Assembly: GCA_028564705.1 (NCBI GenBank)
Contig: JAPXFQ010000075.1
Location: forward strand, 744,001 to 808,000
DNA: 64,000 nt
DNA from: Apricaphanius iberus
Lineage: Eukaryota > Chordata > Actinopteri > Cyprinodontiformes > Aphaniidae
Direction of reading: 5' to 3'
Part shown: positions 36,974 to 49,500 of the stretch, piece by piece
Numbering within the stretch: the first letter of the stretch is position 1
Layout of the letters: each line of letters opens with the position of its first letter
Notes under the pieces: model-generated
Seen by the model: the letters and a program-made list of their open reading frames with translations, nothing else
Database searches by the model: none
What the model was told of the DNA's origin: nothing
Position numbers and translations under genes: made by a program

Positions 36974-37355
36974 GTCAGATGACTGGTGCCCACACACGCC
37001 TTGAGTTCCACAACATCGAGACCGGCATCATGACGGAGCGCCGCTTCATTTCCGTGGTGCCCTCGAACTTCATTGGCCATCTACAGGGCCTGACCTTCAA
37101 CAATGTGCCGTATCTAGACCAATGCAAAAACGGGGACATCTCCTACTGCGAGCTGAACGCCCGCTTTGGCATGCGCCACATCATCGCCGATCCTGTGACA
37201 TTTCGGACAAAAGACAGCTACCTGGCATTAGCCACTTTACAGGCTTACGCCTCCATGCACCTGTTCTTCCAGTTTAAAACCACCACGCCGGATGGCATCA
37301 TGCTCTTCAACTCCGGAGATGGAAATGACTTTATAGTTGTGGAACTGGTGAAAGG
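36974..37355 (+). CDS. nrxn2: neurexin-2-like exon, end of LNS4 and start of LNS5
   Basis: An internal 382-bp exon with a TAG acceptor at 36971-36973 and a GTGAG donor at 37356. It completes the Gly codon from the preceding exon and reads [18 protein letters not shown], then the LNS4 closing segment with the paired cysteines of [12 protein letters not shown]5 begins near [19 protein letters not shown] and continues through [13 protein letters not shown] and [13 protein letters not shown]. The [16 protein letters not shown] stretch is neurexin-2-like. LNS domains are extracellular beta-sandwiches that bind synaptic partners in a calcium-dependent way in this family. No stop or frameshift is present. 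It ends with two bases of a Gly codon (phase 2). Confidence 0.95.
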
Positions 37356-37593
37356 GTGAGTTTCTGTTTGGCTCACTTCCAGAATATACAGTACATATTT
37401 AAGTTTCATTAACCACCAAGGTCTTTCCACTGGTAAGATTTTTTTTTTTTTGCTTTTAAAAAAACTATCTCATTTACAGTATATATATTTGTATTTTTTT
37501 CTTAAATTACCACCTCAAACACAACTGCATTCTGGGTTAGGTTTGCTTATTGTTGTACATATGGGCTACCGGAATAGTACTCAACCAAAAATA

Positions 37594-37620
37594 GTGCATC
37601 ATTGTAAAACAATGATGCAC
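37594..37620. repeat. hairpin, 12-bp arms
   Basis: GTGCATCATTGT, a 3-nt loop, then the exact complement ACAATGATGCAC, followed by a poly-A run. It lies in the 4.7-kb neurexin intron. Confidence 0.95.
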
Positions 37621-37964
37621 AAAAAAAAAAAAAAGTTTACTCCTATATTTTTTTAAAACAAAGCAGAAAATGGTGAGCTATGTATTGAATTTCCTTTACT
37701 CTGATACCCCTAAATAAAATTCAGTGTCACAAATTGCCTTCAGAATTTAAATAGTAAACTAACCCCTGCTGTATGTGTAATTTAATTCCAGTACAAATAC
37801 AGCTGTAGTGTGAAGGCTTTTTTTTCACAAATCATGAAAACCAGGGAAACCAGCATTCAGTTTTAAACCATTTATGTAAAAATGGAAATAGCGTGAAATA
37901 CTGTAAATACAAACCCATAGAACTTAGTCATTTATCAGAGAAGTGACTTAGAGGTTTATGGTAA

Positions 37965-38620
37965 CCAGAGAAGCTGTGGGGGAATCCACAGGTGAGGACA
38001 ACTATAAGCCATCTACGAAACTTTTATTAATGGAAGAGTGGCAAAAAGAAAGTCACTGATAGAAGATCTTGCTAAGAACCTGCATTTGCAGCTGTCCACA
38101 AATCATAAACCACAAAGCGAATTTATGAAAGAAGGTGCTCTGATCTAATGAGACAGTAATTGAAGAGAACAACCTCCATGCATAATGCAGCGGTAAAGTA
38201 GCATGGCATAATATGATATTCACCCTGAACAAGCTCTCCTCGTGAGGAAACATGGTGGTGGAGATAGCATCATGTGGGTAGGCTGACTTTATTTAGCAAA
38301 CTTGATTGGACGATGGACGGAGCTAATGGGAGTCAACCAGGCTAACTCCAGAGTTGAATTGAATTGAGAATATTTGCCCAAACTTGAAATCACATGTTCA
38401 AAGACACTTAAAATAGCCTGTATTTCTAAGAACAAATGCAGCCAAACATTTATGTCTTTAGCTGTGCCAACATGTTCAAACTGCAAATCATATTCCTTCC
38501 ACTTCACGATTATGCATTTTTGTGTTGGCCTATCACATTAAAATTCTGACAAATTTTATTAGAGTTATTTGTTGAAGCATGAATAAATTTGAAAAGAGTT
38601 CAAGGGGTATTGATATTTTT
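37965..38620 (+). mobile_element. Tc1-like transposon relic
   Basis: Retains decayed transposase-coding landmarks: GGAAGAGTGGCAAAAAGAAAG, GAAGGTGCTCTGATCTAATGAGAC, CACCCTGAACA and AAACATGGTGGTGGAGATAGCATCATG. At the right is a degraded end with CTTCCACTTCACGATTATGCA, GGCCTATCACAT and TTCAAGGGG. Many indels; no ORF. It is inserted in the neurexin sense direction. Confidence 0.75.
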
Positions 38621-41310
38621 TAAGAGTATAATGCAACTAATCATTTGAAGTTAAGAGCAGTTAATTAAACACTTAAACTCTTCTTTTGTTCTGATATTTA
38701 TTCGGCACACTTTAATTAGAGAAGTGATAAACAATGAAAAAGATGATAATTCTTCTGTGGTTAAAACATCACTGATTCTGTATTTTGTGTCAGTTTACTG
38801 AGTTTAGTGTTAGAAATAGGATTAGTGGCAACATTTTTTGTGCAATATCTTTAGACAATGTTTTGTCTATGCAGAGGTTTCCTTTTTCAAAGTACCAGAG
38901 GTGTAACAGTGCATGTATTATTCTGATTATTATTATTCAGCGCAACTTTTCTGTTTTCTTTAGTTATGAACTGTAAAAAATGACACCAAAAGGAAACAGC
39001 TGGCTATATCATTCTAGCTATCACTCAACTCTGCTATTTGGGAACATTAATGATTTCTCATGCAGCTGCAGTATAAAACAAACCGAATGAAAACGTAGCT
39101 ATTGACTGTTTTCATGATGTTGGATTTTTTATTCTTTTTTTATTTTTATTTTTTTTACTCTGGCTATATCTGCTTGTACTATTTTATTAATATTTAAAAA
39201 TCAAATCAAATCTTCAGCTCTGGCTTTCAACATTTTTAACTTATAAAACAACAAAATCAAAATAATTCAATCAATTGAAAGCCATTCAGAGGAAATTTGT
39301 CACTGTTTAATCCAGATCAAAGTAAAAAAAAAACAACAACAGAAAAAACAAGAAAAATACTGTGCATTCATATTAATTAATTTATTTATTTATTTCTATT
39401 TAGAAAGAAAAACAGGGACAGTGTACAATAATCATTAACCTCCAGGGGAGCGATGCATTGTACCAGGTTGTAGCTCAAATACTAATTTCCATCCCGTAGT
39501 TGCTGGGTAGGGTGATGTTATGATAAGAAATACATAAAAACATCATACAGCGTAATGACACTTCCACTGACATTTTCTTGATTAAAGTTTATCACAAAAC
39601 GAACCAAACTGTCAGTTTAAAACTCTAAAGATGTATCAAACCGGGATTTTTGGGTGCTGGTACACAGCGGTTTTTCTCTTTTGGGAGAAACACAGCACTG
39701 ATTGAAGACCTAGACTCTGCTGCTTGGAGACCCAGCTGGTTGGATGGAATAGACTTAAATCGAAAAGGATGTGATAGTCTTTTCTGCCTAACTGAAGCTG
39801 CAACCCATCCGGAAGTTTTCCTTTAAGTCTTCTTGGTACTCGACTTAATTTACTCAGAGTGATGCTAATCTTCCAGCAAACTACCCGAGATGAACACTGA
39901 ATCAAGCAAAGGTTTGTGGTAAAATGATGTCTTTGATGGGCAACATTTGTTGGAGGCCCTAAAAAGACTGACATTGAGTTAAATAGGTTACGTTTGTGAA
40001 TTATACAGTCATAAAAGCGGCTCTTTAATTAGACTATCAAAGAAAGGCATGTTTCCCTTTGTCTCTTTCTGTCTCTTGTGGTCTGTTGTCAGCATTGTTG
40101 CGCACAAAAGCTGTTAAGCTGCCACAAAGACAATATGCAGCACCGAAGAACTAAGATGAAGGTGAGAAAACAACAACAAGGAAAAAAAAAAGAAGCAAAA
40201 TAAAAGCACAGCAGTAATCTCAATCAGAAATACAAAAGAGAGCCATATTTGACTCAGAGAAGGGTGTGTTATTTCCATTCAAATGAACAAACAAAGTGCT
40301 AGAATAGAGGGACGCTTTAACATATTTAGGTCAGTACGGTATATGAAAGCAAGAAAGCAAACACATTTCTATGTGGAGAACAAACATTTGTATTTTTCTC
40401 AAAGATTTTTACAAATGAACTCAGTGGCCATTTTAATAGGTGGAACTGTTGAATCGATTACTGAGAGGAAAAAAAACGGATTAGCAAATCGCATGACGAG
40501 TTTCAGGATAGGGAAGAGAGGAGGATTTCCCTGAATGATTACTGACTTAGTATTGTGTGGCAGACATTTTCTCATCTTGGTGGTTAGTACCAGTTGAGCT
40601 GGTTTAAGTATCAATGGGGAGCTGGTCTTCGCAGGGGTTAGGGACGACAGCCATCCGGGAATAGCAGCAGTACTTGACAAACATGTTTCCAAAGCTGCAT
40701 TTTGTTTCCAATATTTTAGACATGCTTTACCTTAAAATCTAAATAATAAATGAATAACTTGGAGCTGTATTGGACAGGAAAATTTATGAATTAGTGAATC
40801 TGTGAATTCTCGACCATGAATAGGTAGGGCTCCACTGTATTTTAAAACCTTCTAATCATACAAAACTGTTGGCTTTAAAAATATATACATATAAAAACTA
40901 ATGTTCCATAAATGATAAATGTATTGGAAAGTAATTTTTTTCCATTGAACTGAGTCACTGAAATAAATCTTCTTTTCAGTAATACTGTATGAAAGACATA
41001 TATATTTATTAACAATACACAACCTGTTAACATACTTAATCCTTTTAATAATTATGATTTTCCACTTATAGCTACAGCCATTTAGGATTATAATGAAAAA
41101 ATTGACCAATAAAAATATGTTTTTAATACAGAACTGTAGAATTGGGTAATTTTAAGAATCAGTTATATTCAGATTCTTAAGAGCTAGAATCGATTATCAA
41201 AATCCGATCCAGTCTGTTCCAGTTCGATATTGATATGGGTCAGTGTCATGAGAAAAACAAAATTCAGCTTTTACTGTTATATGCCTCTAATTCATTTAAC
41301 TAGGCCTATG

Positions 41311-41579
41311 TTAAACGATTAAAGTGATTTTTTGACTTGTAATAATTAAATAAATTCAGCACAGTACTACAGAACTGTAGAAATACCCCTTAAATATTTT
41401 GAAAATATATTTTTCATCTGACAAACCAGGCTTATGAGAATATCGCTTTAAACAATTAAAGTGATTTTTGGACTTGTAATAATAAATTTAACACAGCACT
41501 ACAGAACTGTAGAAATACCCCTTACATATTTTCAAAATATACTTTTCATCTGACAAACCAGGCTTATGAGAATATTGCT
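41311..41579. repeat. tandem duplication, two copies of about 135 bp
   Basis: Copy 1 (41311-41447) and copy 2 (41448-41579) share AATTAAAGTGATTTTT-type starts, CTACAGAACTGTAGAAATACCCC, ATCTGACAAACCAGGCTTATGAGAATAT and only scattered differences. It lies about 0.5 kb upstream of the third exon. Confidence 0.9.
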
Positions 41580-42061
41580 GTATATATCTGTATATCGATT
41601 TAAAAAAAGTTTGAAAAGTTTAGACCAGAATTATAGATTTATATTTAACATTTCTCTATATTTAGAGCAAAGTGAATACGAAGCCAAATTCCTTTTATTA
41701 GTGTGTAAACTTGGCCAGTTAAGCTGATTCTCATTCTTGGTTGTGTCAGCAGTTGGAGAAAAATTGGCAGGCTGGTTTAAGATGCTAGAACTGCAGCAGC
41801 AACTCCAATATCCACCATGTACAGCTAATATTTATGACACTTTGTTCTACTATTGGTTCAGAAATTTCCTTTATTTGAATGAAAAAACTGGGTCAATAAA
41901 TTTGATCTTCAGTTCAGCTCAGCAACCGAAGCTCACTATCAATTGTTTTTTTCTTTTAATTCTTTTTAATGTGATTTAGATGTTTCTTGTATATAGTAAG
42001 TTATAGACACCGCCTTAAAAACCAAGATAACAGTGGTACTTACAGTTTTCTATCCTCACAG

Positions 42062-42252
42062 GTATGTTCACTATGTCTTTGATCTCGGCAACGGCCCGTC
42101 ACTAATGAAGGGCAACTCAGACAAACCACTAAATGACAATCATTGGCACAACGTGGTGGTATCCCGGGATGCCAACAATGTACACACGCTGAAGATTGAC
42201 TCACGCACCGTAACGCAGCACTCCAATGGAGCTCGCAACCTGGACCTCAAAG
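42062..42252 (+). CDS. nrxn2: neurexin-2-like exon, middle of LNS5
   Basis: An internal 191-bp exon with a CACAG acceptor ending at 42061 and a GTAAGG donor at 42253. The first base completes Gly from the previous exon. The reading [18 protein letters not shown] and [16 protein letters not shown] is a classic LNS block; [20 protein letters not shown] closes the exon, leaving one base for the next codon. [17 protein letters not shown] is the neurexin-2 version of this segment. The rest of LNS5, EGF-C, LNS6 and the membrane segment must lie beyond the window, because no matching coding sequence was found in the next 21.7 kb. Confidence 0.95.
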
Positions 42253-42282
42253 GTAAGGCTGTGTTTTTTTGTTTTTTAAAAA

Positions 42283-42303
42283 TATATATATATATATATA
42301 TAT
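42283..42303. repeat. AT dinucleotide microsatellite
   Basis: About ten TA repeats 30 bp into the intron after the third neurexin exon. Confidence 0.9.
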
Positions 42304-42762
42304 TTATCATCTCTTGACTGTGACATCCTACACAAAACGTGTTCACTTAAAGGAAATAAGCATGTGCCATCCTTCCGTTCTGCCCCTCAACTGTGGTTTG
42401 GAGAGTAGCCATGAACACATTCAGGCAGAAATCTACATTAGTTCCACTTTCAGAGTACCACAGGCTTTTACGCTTAGTGTTGTTAAAGGCTCTGATTTTT
42501 TATTTTTTTCACAAGGAACGATCACTCGTGTTGCATGTAGAGAAACTCAGCAGTCACCTTCTTGGACATGTTGTATTCCGAAAACAATAACCGTCATTTT
42601 TAAATTCATGGTTTTGTTTTGTTCATTATTTTCGAAATAACTATGGTCAGATGTTACTCGAAAAGCCTTAAAAATCCCAGAGGTCTGCTGGCAAACAAGA
42701 TAATTACAGTCTTTGTGCTTGCAAGCTTTTTCTCTAATATCCTACTTGGACACTTTAGAGAG

Positions 42763-42795
42763 TTATTTATTTATTTATTTATTTATTTATTTTTT
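42763..42795. repeat. TTTA microsatellite
   Basis: Tandem TTTA units ending in a T run. Confidence 0.9.
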
Positions 42796-42999
42796 TACTG
42801 AGGCCAATGTAAGATTGCACGGATGTAAGAATGGAACCACAGATAAGCCTTTTCAACATTAACAGTGGACAGAATGTAGAACCACCAAACTTAAAAAAAA
42901 AGCATCCATTCCAGATTAAAGATGTTCCTTACTGATACTGCCTGTGCCAAATCTTAAAATCTGATGTAAGAGTGAGTCCTCACCAAGGTAATAATCAAT

Positions 43000-43200
43000 A
43001 AATTAACCAATCAATCAATCAATCAATAAATAAATCAATCAATCAATCAACTTTATAAAGTGCCAAAATTGCAACTCAAGGTCCTTACCTAATTAAAATT
43101 ACCCCACATAAATCACATTCCCATCCTCCCCTAATAATTAACAGCATAATCACAGTTATATACTCCCCACCCCCCAGACACACTTACTATATTTTCAGCA
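43000..43200 (-). mobile_element. L2-like LINE 3' end fragment
   Basis: AATCAATCAATC tandem repeats at 43011-43063 are followed by ACTTTATAAAGTGCCAAAATTGCAACTCAAGGTCCTTAC (43050-43088), matching the inverted L2 3' end at 44985-45170. Minus orientation. Confidence 0.65.
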
Positions 43201-44489
43201 GTGACTATTTTTGCATGACTAACACCTTAAGGCTATGTGTTTTGTTCATTACATTTTTGCGGTGTCTTCAATGAAGATTTTCCCTCTAAAAGCTAATAGA
43301 TGAGGTATCAGAATTCTAAGCCACCAGTATATTTCAATAATGACCTGAATAAGTTTTTATGAAAGGTCCAGATTATTACAGTAAAAAAACTATACAGACC
43401 TTTTCATCACACAGAATTTGGGAAATGTCTGCCATTTGGCTCCTTTCAGGAGTTATTACAGAGTTTTTGTTGCAGTTTTGACTTTGAGTAAACAATCTAC
43501 TTTATACAATGTATAACAAATAATCCAGGTAAATGCTATAACATTTGGACGACTGTGGATTTTCTTACAATATAAATGTTATGGGTTCATTTCAGAGATA
43601 CTGTACTGTTTGATTGTTACTGCTGTGTTGTCATACTATAGGGGTTATTATTCCCATTTCCGGAAGTGGGAGCACCCAGCAGTCATAGCTCAACTAGCCT
43701 GGGATGCTGTTTACATGTAGAGAAATGTACTTTTCGAATCACATTATCTTGGTGTCTTAGCTCTAGGAGCAGGCCAGTTCAATTTGACTTCACCCAGACT
43801 AAAATGTATAAGTGCATTAGGAGAGACACAAAGGACTGGCAAGTTTGCACACATACACTCATACCAACGGTCAACTTAAAGCTGCTACACTGAATCTGCA
43901 AAACAAGCTATCTTAAAACATAAACACAGCTAACCCCTCCTTTCAGCTATCATCCCTAGGCCACACCCCACTGATTTGAGAACATGCATCGCCACAGAAG
44001 ACTAGAGAGCACAAAACACCACTCGCCGTTCACACACGTCTTTTGTTTTTCATCACTTCAAATGTTTTTTTTTCCTTTTCCGGAATCTGGTCGTTTGTTC
44101 TAAAGTTGAAGTAGTAGCAGCCAGCTGTGAGTTGGTCCGTTGAGTCAGACAACCAGATTGTCCAATCGTTGGATTCGGAATGAGCCATGTTATTGGCTGA
44201 GATTTCTACTCACTGCGACTCATGCCTCTGCTGGGTTCCAAAAATCACGGAATGCTTTCATGCTGCAATTAAAAAATAGAAAAATGGCAGCAACTATGCA
44301 GCAACAAGCTTCGTGTGTAAAGCTGTTTTGTCTTTAAAAATGTTCTGATCAGAAATATCAATACAATTCTTCCTTTGCAGGTTCAGCAGCAGGATTAACG
44401 AAGCCAATTTAACTCTGCCAAAATATATATGATAGTTCATGTCAAAAATGGTCTTGTAACTGGTGTACAAAAATAGAAAATCTGCTCAT

Positions 44490-44660
44490 TTGTTTTTAAA
44501 GACCCAAAAGCTTTCATACCTCTGGAACTTCTTCACATTTTGTCTCATTGGCACCACAAAATTCAATTTATTTTAATAGGATTTTGTGTGATAGACCAAC
44601 AATCACAAGTCAATACACTGTGAAAGCAACAGCTCAAGCCTTCTGAGCTTGGATTGATAC
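44490..44660 (+). mobile_element. Tc1-like 5' end fragment
   Basis: CCTCTGGAACTTCTTCACATTTTG, CACAAAATTCAATTTATTTTAATAGG and TTGTGTGATAGACCAACA are decayed versions of a common fish Tc1-like terminal region. It appears to be the other end of the family seen at 37965-38620. Confidence 0.6.
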
Positions 44661-44984
44661 CACCTGCAAGAGGCAATAGTTGGGAGACTAGTTGTAGGTG
44701 ACAGAAAAGGCAAAGGTGGCTAAAATAATAATGTCAAGCAACTAAGAGAGGCAGAACTCCAACTCTGAACACAGAACACCTTCAAACGTGAAGACGATGA
44801 GCTAAAGTAGGATCAGAGTTTGGCTTAAACTACATGAAATAATGGATTCATCCTGAAGGTTTTTTTCTAGGAGCTAAGTGAGGTGCAAGACTTCAGTGCC
44901 AAACAGAAAAATTACACAAGACATAAAATGAAACTAGGGATATGCAATATTGACTTTTTTACACATATCTGATAGGCCAATATA

Positions 44985-45425
44985 TAAAATCAAATCAAAC
45001 TTTATTTATAAAGTGCTTTTCATACAAGACTGCAACTCAAAATGCCTTACTCATTCAAAGAAAATAGACCCTACATAACCCCCCATCCCATCCTTCCCCC
45101 ACAAATGTAAAAGAATTAACAGAATTATACCCTCTTCCCCCAAACCCAGCTGCTATACACATACACATTAAGAACATCAGATAAAAAAACATTGGGCTGA
45201 TTTCAGATGATCTAAGTAAGGTACAGAACATCATCAGAGGAGTCATCTGCCCCAGCAGCAGCAGATCAACAGCAGTAGCCGAGGTGACGGCACAGGGCGC
45301 CCAGAGGAGGGAGGGCGACAAAACCCCCCCTCCATCCAGGCTCTACCTGGAGAGCAACCCAGCAGTCATTGCCTACTCCCGCCCCAACACAGAGGAAACA
45401 CTGGAAGGAGATTAAAAGAAGTTAA
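44985..45425 (-). mobile_element. L2-like LINE 3' UTR, inverted
   Basis: AAATCAAATCAAACTTTATTTATAAAGTGC at 44988-45017 is the complemented tail. Farther right, GCAGCAGCAGATC, GGGCGCCC, CCTCCATCCA and CACAGAGGAAACACTGG mirror 19862-20060 of the + strand L2-like copy. 5'-truncated within the UTR. Confidence 0.8.
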
Positions 45426-45596
45426 AATGTAAAACAAACAGGAACTAATATTAATAGGAAGATAAATGAATAATAAAAAAAAAAAACTATAAATATAGAG
45501 TAAAAATTAAATGGTGAGATAAAAAGATAAGTAAAATAATGAAGAAAAACATGATAAATATATAATAAAACAGTAATATAATTTTACTGGGAATGC

Positions 45597-45955
45597 ACCA
45601 ATACCGATATGGGTATCGGGGCTAAGACCGTTCTACTGTACTCGTTTCGGTTACTTAACCAATACCATGAACCAACACTTAAAATGTTAAAACTCTGCAA
45701 TAATTTCACAGAAAGTTTATTTTTCAATTGAATAATAGATTTGTGCTTATTTTTTATTAATATTGTTTTTTTAAATCTAATTCAACATCATTTTTTGTAA
45801 AAAGAAAAGAGGAACATAAAACTTGTCCTCCAATTCATTGCATTTTTTCTTTGTGGTAGAAGTATCAGGCTTAGTATTCAGTATCAGCAAGTAATCAGAT
45901 CAAAGCATCCGCATCACATCAGTTTGAAAAATATGGAAGTGTTGCATCCTTGATT
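45597..45955. mobile_element. hAT-like MITE
   Basis: Starts GGGAATGCACCAATACCGATATGGG and ends AAGTGTTGCATCCTTG, with TTAACCAATACC and GTATTCAGTATCAGCAAGTA inside, as in the sister copies. The AT-rich core is similar to 26755-26880. Confidence 0.6.
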
Positions 45956-46274
45956 TTTATAAACATTTTGTCATGTATACGCACATCAAAAAACACCTGC
46001 TTATCAACCTGAAAATACAATGCATTACATTCCTTAAGGCTGGTATTATAGTACTGCTGTTATTAAATAACTGCCCTCTAATGTAATGAATGTGGTGGGA
46101 TAATCAGACACTAATAAACCTAATCAGTTAGGCATGCAGAGACAAAATCTCCCTGGTAACGATAACCCTATTTGCATATTTAAAGATAGCTTTCCTTCAA
46201 TTTATTTTGTTACTCATGAATAAAACTGAAGGGAAATCTGTAGTGCCCAACACAAGGGATTAGCAATTTTGTTA

Positions 46275-46660
46275 AAGGGGAAATATTATGCCTTTTTTAT
46301 GTTATAATGGGTCTATGGTCTGAACAAAACATTTTAATGAAGTTCTTTGCACAAAGTCACTCTGAGATAAAGCAATCTCGACAGCTCTATTCTTCACCAT
46401 TTCAGTCTCTTTCACAGTGAGCTGCTTAGACCGCTCTGTCACTTTTATGCAAATGAGTGGTTGGAGACCACACCCACTTATCTCCTTACTCGGCTGCGGA
46501 TTTGCCACAAATGAAAATGGCATTGAAGTAGAATTGTTGGGCGGTGTTTGACAGTCAAATGCTAAATTCACCTTTCGTGATGTCACAATAAGGTAGTTTT
46601 TCAAACGGCTTGCAGAAGGACAAGATTTCGGACTGAAAAAGTTAGCACCAATTAAGAAAA
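46275..46660. repeat. MITE-like interspersed repeat (putative)
   Basis: Starts AAAGGGGAAATATTATGCC and continues into ATGCAAATGAGTGGTTGGAG and CACACCCACTT. A similar 'GCAAAT/CCCGCCC' style occurs at 30-130 of the window. Family and ends are unresolved. Confidence 0.3.
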
Positions 46661-48644
46661 CATGGAGGGATGGTAATTCAAACGTGAAGTGTGTATAGAG
46701 GCAGCAGAGAACCAAATGGCAATGTAAACGATGAAAAAATGCAAAACTTTCCGAATGTGTCGGCTCTAGTAATATTTCAGCTCTCTTGAAGGAAACTTCC
46801 TCGCTTTTACCGTTGTATTTTCCATCAGTGAAAAACTGTAGGCTGCAGGGGATGGAGACTGAAGTTTCTCAGCTGGAAGAATTCTGAACCTTGATTCAGA
46901 GGACCTCAGGAGGGAAGGAAGGGGGATGTCTCTCTTCTCAATTCCATCCTCTAAGTGGATATTCAGACATTTCTCTGTTTCTAGTGTTTACTATCCCCTT
47001 GCTAAGCCAACAAACATATCTCCGACTCTGTTAAAACAAGCGCCAAACTCCAGGTCTAAACTTATGTAGCTGGAGAATTGACAAAAATTGACAACACGGT
47101 TGAGTCTCTTTTACATTGACACACACACACACAAAACACACACTCACACACTCCATGTGCTATTATCTTGTTACGCACCCCTTAACAAAGCTTTGCATTT
47201 CCAACATAAAAAAATTACACCAATGAGCCATTTTCCACAATCTTCTTGCTCTCTTTTAACACCATTTCAGCCCGCATTTCAAAGGGAGAAAACCTCAATC
47301 CTCCAAGCTTTATCTGTGTAATTGTGCAATGAAAATGTGAGAAAATGGGTTTGTGCTCTGCGTTTTCCCTTCTCTTTGTTTTTGGACGGGCAGAAAAAAA
47401 AAATCTTCAAGGTATTTCTCTTTGTCAGCCAAAACACGCTGAAGGAACAACACATAAAGTCCCTGAGGCTGTGTTCATAAACTCATATAGTGCAGATAGT
47501 GTTATTTTAGTTATTGAAAATAAAATTATGCAACAGCAAATATTGTGTTTATTCAATTTTAAAAGGGAGACTTTTGAGGTAGTGAATAACAATAATTTAG
47601 AAATGTTTTGGAGGTAAGTGAGAAACCTAAATTAGTGTAATGTTTTTGAGCTTAGATAGTTCAAACAACAACAAAATGACAAATGGATTTTAATGCTGAA
47701 TATGACGAAGATTAAAAAAATAATAACCTCAGACTAAAAAGGATCAAATTGCACACATGGGTGCAGTAAACATGTTTTCTACTTAAAATATATTCACAAA
47801 GATGGTGTTTTCTCTTGGTGTTTTTTTGGTATCAGAGTTGCACAATATATTTACAAATACCATAACCATAACTGGCTGTAGCAATTGTTTTGTAATAATT
47901 GACATAGGTTTACAATTATGTAGTTATTTGTATAGATATTCAGAGTGTTGGATTAAATTAAACTATAAGTAAGTGTTCCCATTTGATACAGATGAGCATA
48001 ATTCAAATGCTAAAAGTAACAGAAAGGAATGGAAGGAAAGATAATAAAAACATTAATTTATTTTATTTGTTGCCAATGTTATCTTTTTTTATTTAGATTA
48101 TGGAGCTTCATTCAGAAATGCTATTGTTGAAAAAGTATTATTTATTTATGAATTATTAGTTATTTTAATTATTGAAATATTATGTGGATAATTATTCTCT
48201 CAAGATGAAGTTTAATAGTACATTGCATCCTGTAAGAAGTCCTTCCCTCTAACAAGCTGAGTGTTGAATCAATTAGTAGTAGTAATTACAATCACCATTT
48301 ATACAATGACCAGTTATTCTAATCACCTTGGTTACCGCCTAGGCACACAAAGGAGCGATCATTTCTTCTGACAAACTCAAATGCAGTTAATCTACACCCC
48401 TTCATTCTTGGTGATATTGCCATTTTTTTTATTTCTTGTAAATAGTCTGCTACTGTTTTGCAGAAATATTCACACCATGAACATTTCTTCTACTCTATAT
48501 CCCTTTTCATGTAATCTATTTATGCCACTTTCAGTAACTTTACAGCATTTTTATTCTTATGTTACAAATGTGCCCATACTTTACAGTTTCTTCTTATTTT
48601 TTTTGTTTTTTTCACACCTACCTTTTAACAAACATGCTTTAATT

Positions 48645-49112
48645 CCGGGCCAGGGTCAGGAAGCGGGCCAGGAAAATCACCTCTGACCCCTCACACCCTG
48701 GCCACAATCTGTTTAGGCTCCTCCCCTCAGGTCGGCGTTACAGAGCGTTGTACGCCAAAACCACCCGACACAAAAACAGTTTTTTCCCCCAGGCTGTCGC
48801 TCTGACGAACTCTGTCTAGTCACAGTGTGTGAGTGCACTCACATAACAATAAACTATAACTCTGCACTTCTGTACATACTCACTGTAAAATAACCCCGGC
48901 TTGGTGTATATATTATCCTTTATTATTTACGATCTGATATTTATTTGTATTTTTACTTATTTTTGTTCTTATTTTTCTTTTTTTTTCTTTTTTTATTTCA
49001 CTTATTCAAGTTCTGTACTGGAGGAAAAAGTTTGCCGGAGTCAAATTCCTTGTATGTGACATACTTGGCCAATAAACTGATTCTGATTCTGATTCTGATT
49101 CTGATTCTGATT
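48645..49112 (+). mobile_element. L2/CR1-group LINE, 3' fragment
   Basis: One frame encodes DPSHPGH-like and RLLPSGRRYRAL...NSFFPQAVALT, the same C-terminal block as HPGHRLFSLLPSGRR in the LINE at 10930-13630. It is followed by a UTR and TTGGCCAATAAACTGATTCTGATTCTG. The ATTCTG hexamer array is at 49079-49111. 5'-truncated. Confidence 0.8.
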
Positions 49113-49194
49113 AATTTACCTTCAGTGTGCTGCTGGTACACGAGAATTTCCCGACTGTTTGATGATAAACATATATGGCTTTTATATATTTCCG

Positions 49195-49500
49195 TTCCAT
49201 CCATCGTCTACACTGCTTAGGCTTGCAGGGTCTTGGGGGTGAGTGGTTGTTACCTACCTCCAGTGATCATTGGGCGAGAGGCGGGTTACACCCCGCCAGT
49301 TCATCACTCAAACAACCATACACAAACACTAACACCTAGGAACAATTCATAGAGACCACTTAAGCAGTAAGGTTCTTGGACTGAGGAAGGGAGGAAGAGT
49401 ACCCATTGGCAACCCAGGCATGCACATGGAGAACATGCAAACTCCACACAGAAGGACTTCGCTGGACCTTATTGCTGTAAGGCAACAGTTTACCAACTGT
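49195..49500 (-). mobile_element. SINE copy, inverted
   Basis: Begins TTCCATCCATCG (complement of a GATGGATGGA tail) and contains GGGTTACACCCCGCCAG, GTCTTTGGACTG-like and GAGAACATGCAAACTCCACA, all complements of the SINE body at 8503-8840. The far end has a weak tRNA-like remnant. Confidence 0.7.

Larger units (their letters stand above)
37356..42061 (+). other. nrxn2 intron, 4.7 kb
   Basis: Intron between the second and third exons. It contains a 12-bp-arm hairpin (37594-37620), a Tc1-like relic (37965-38620) and a roughly 135-bp tandem duplication (41311-41579). The remainder is AT-rich with short A and T runs. A stretch at 40390-40690 may be another decayed Tc1-like fragment, but I cannot support the family. 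Confidence 0.85.

Noticed and set aside
40390..40690. Possible Tc1-like copy (AGTGGCCATTTTAATAGGTGGAAC)
   Set aside because: The start resembles the family at 63930 but the following sequence does not align convincingly, so it was left unassigned.
49079..49111. ATTCTG array as a possible CRISPR-like or satellite array
   Set aside because: It is the 3' tail of an L2/CR1-group LINE; no spacers and very short.
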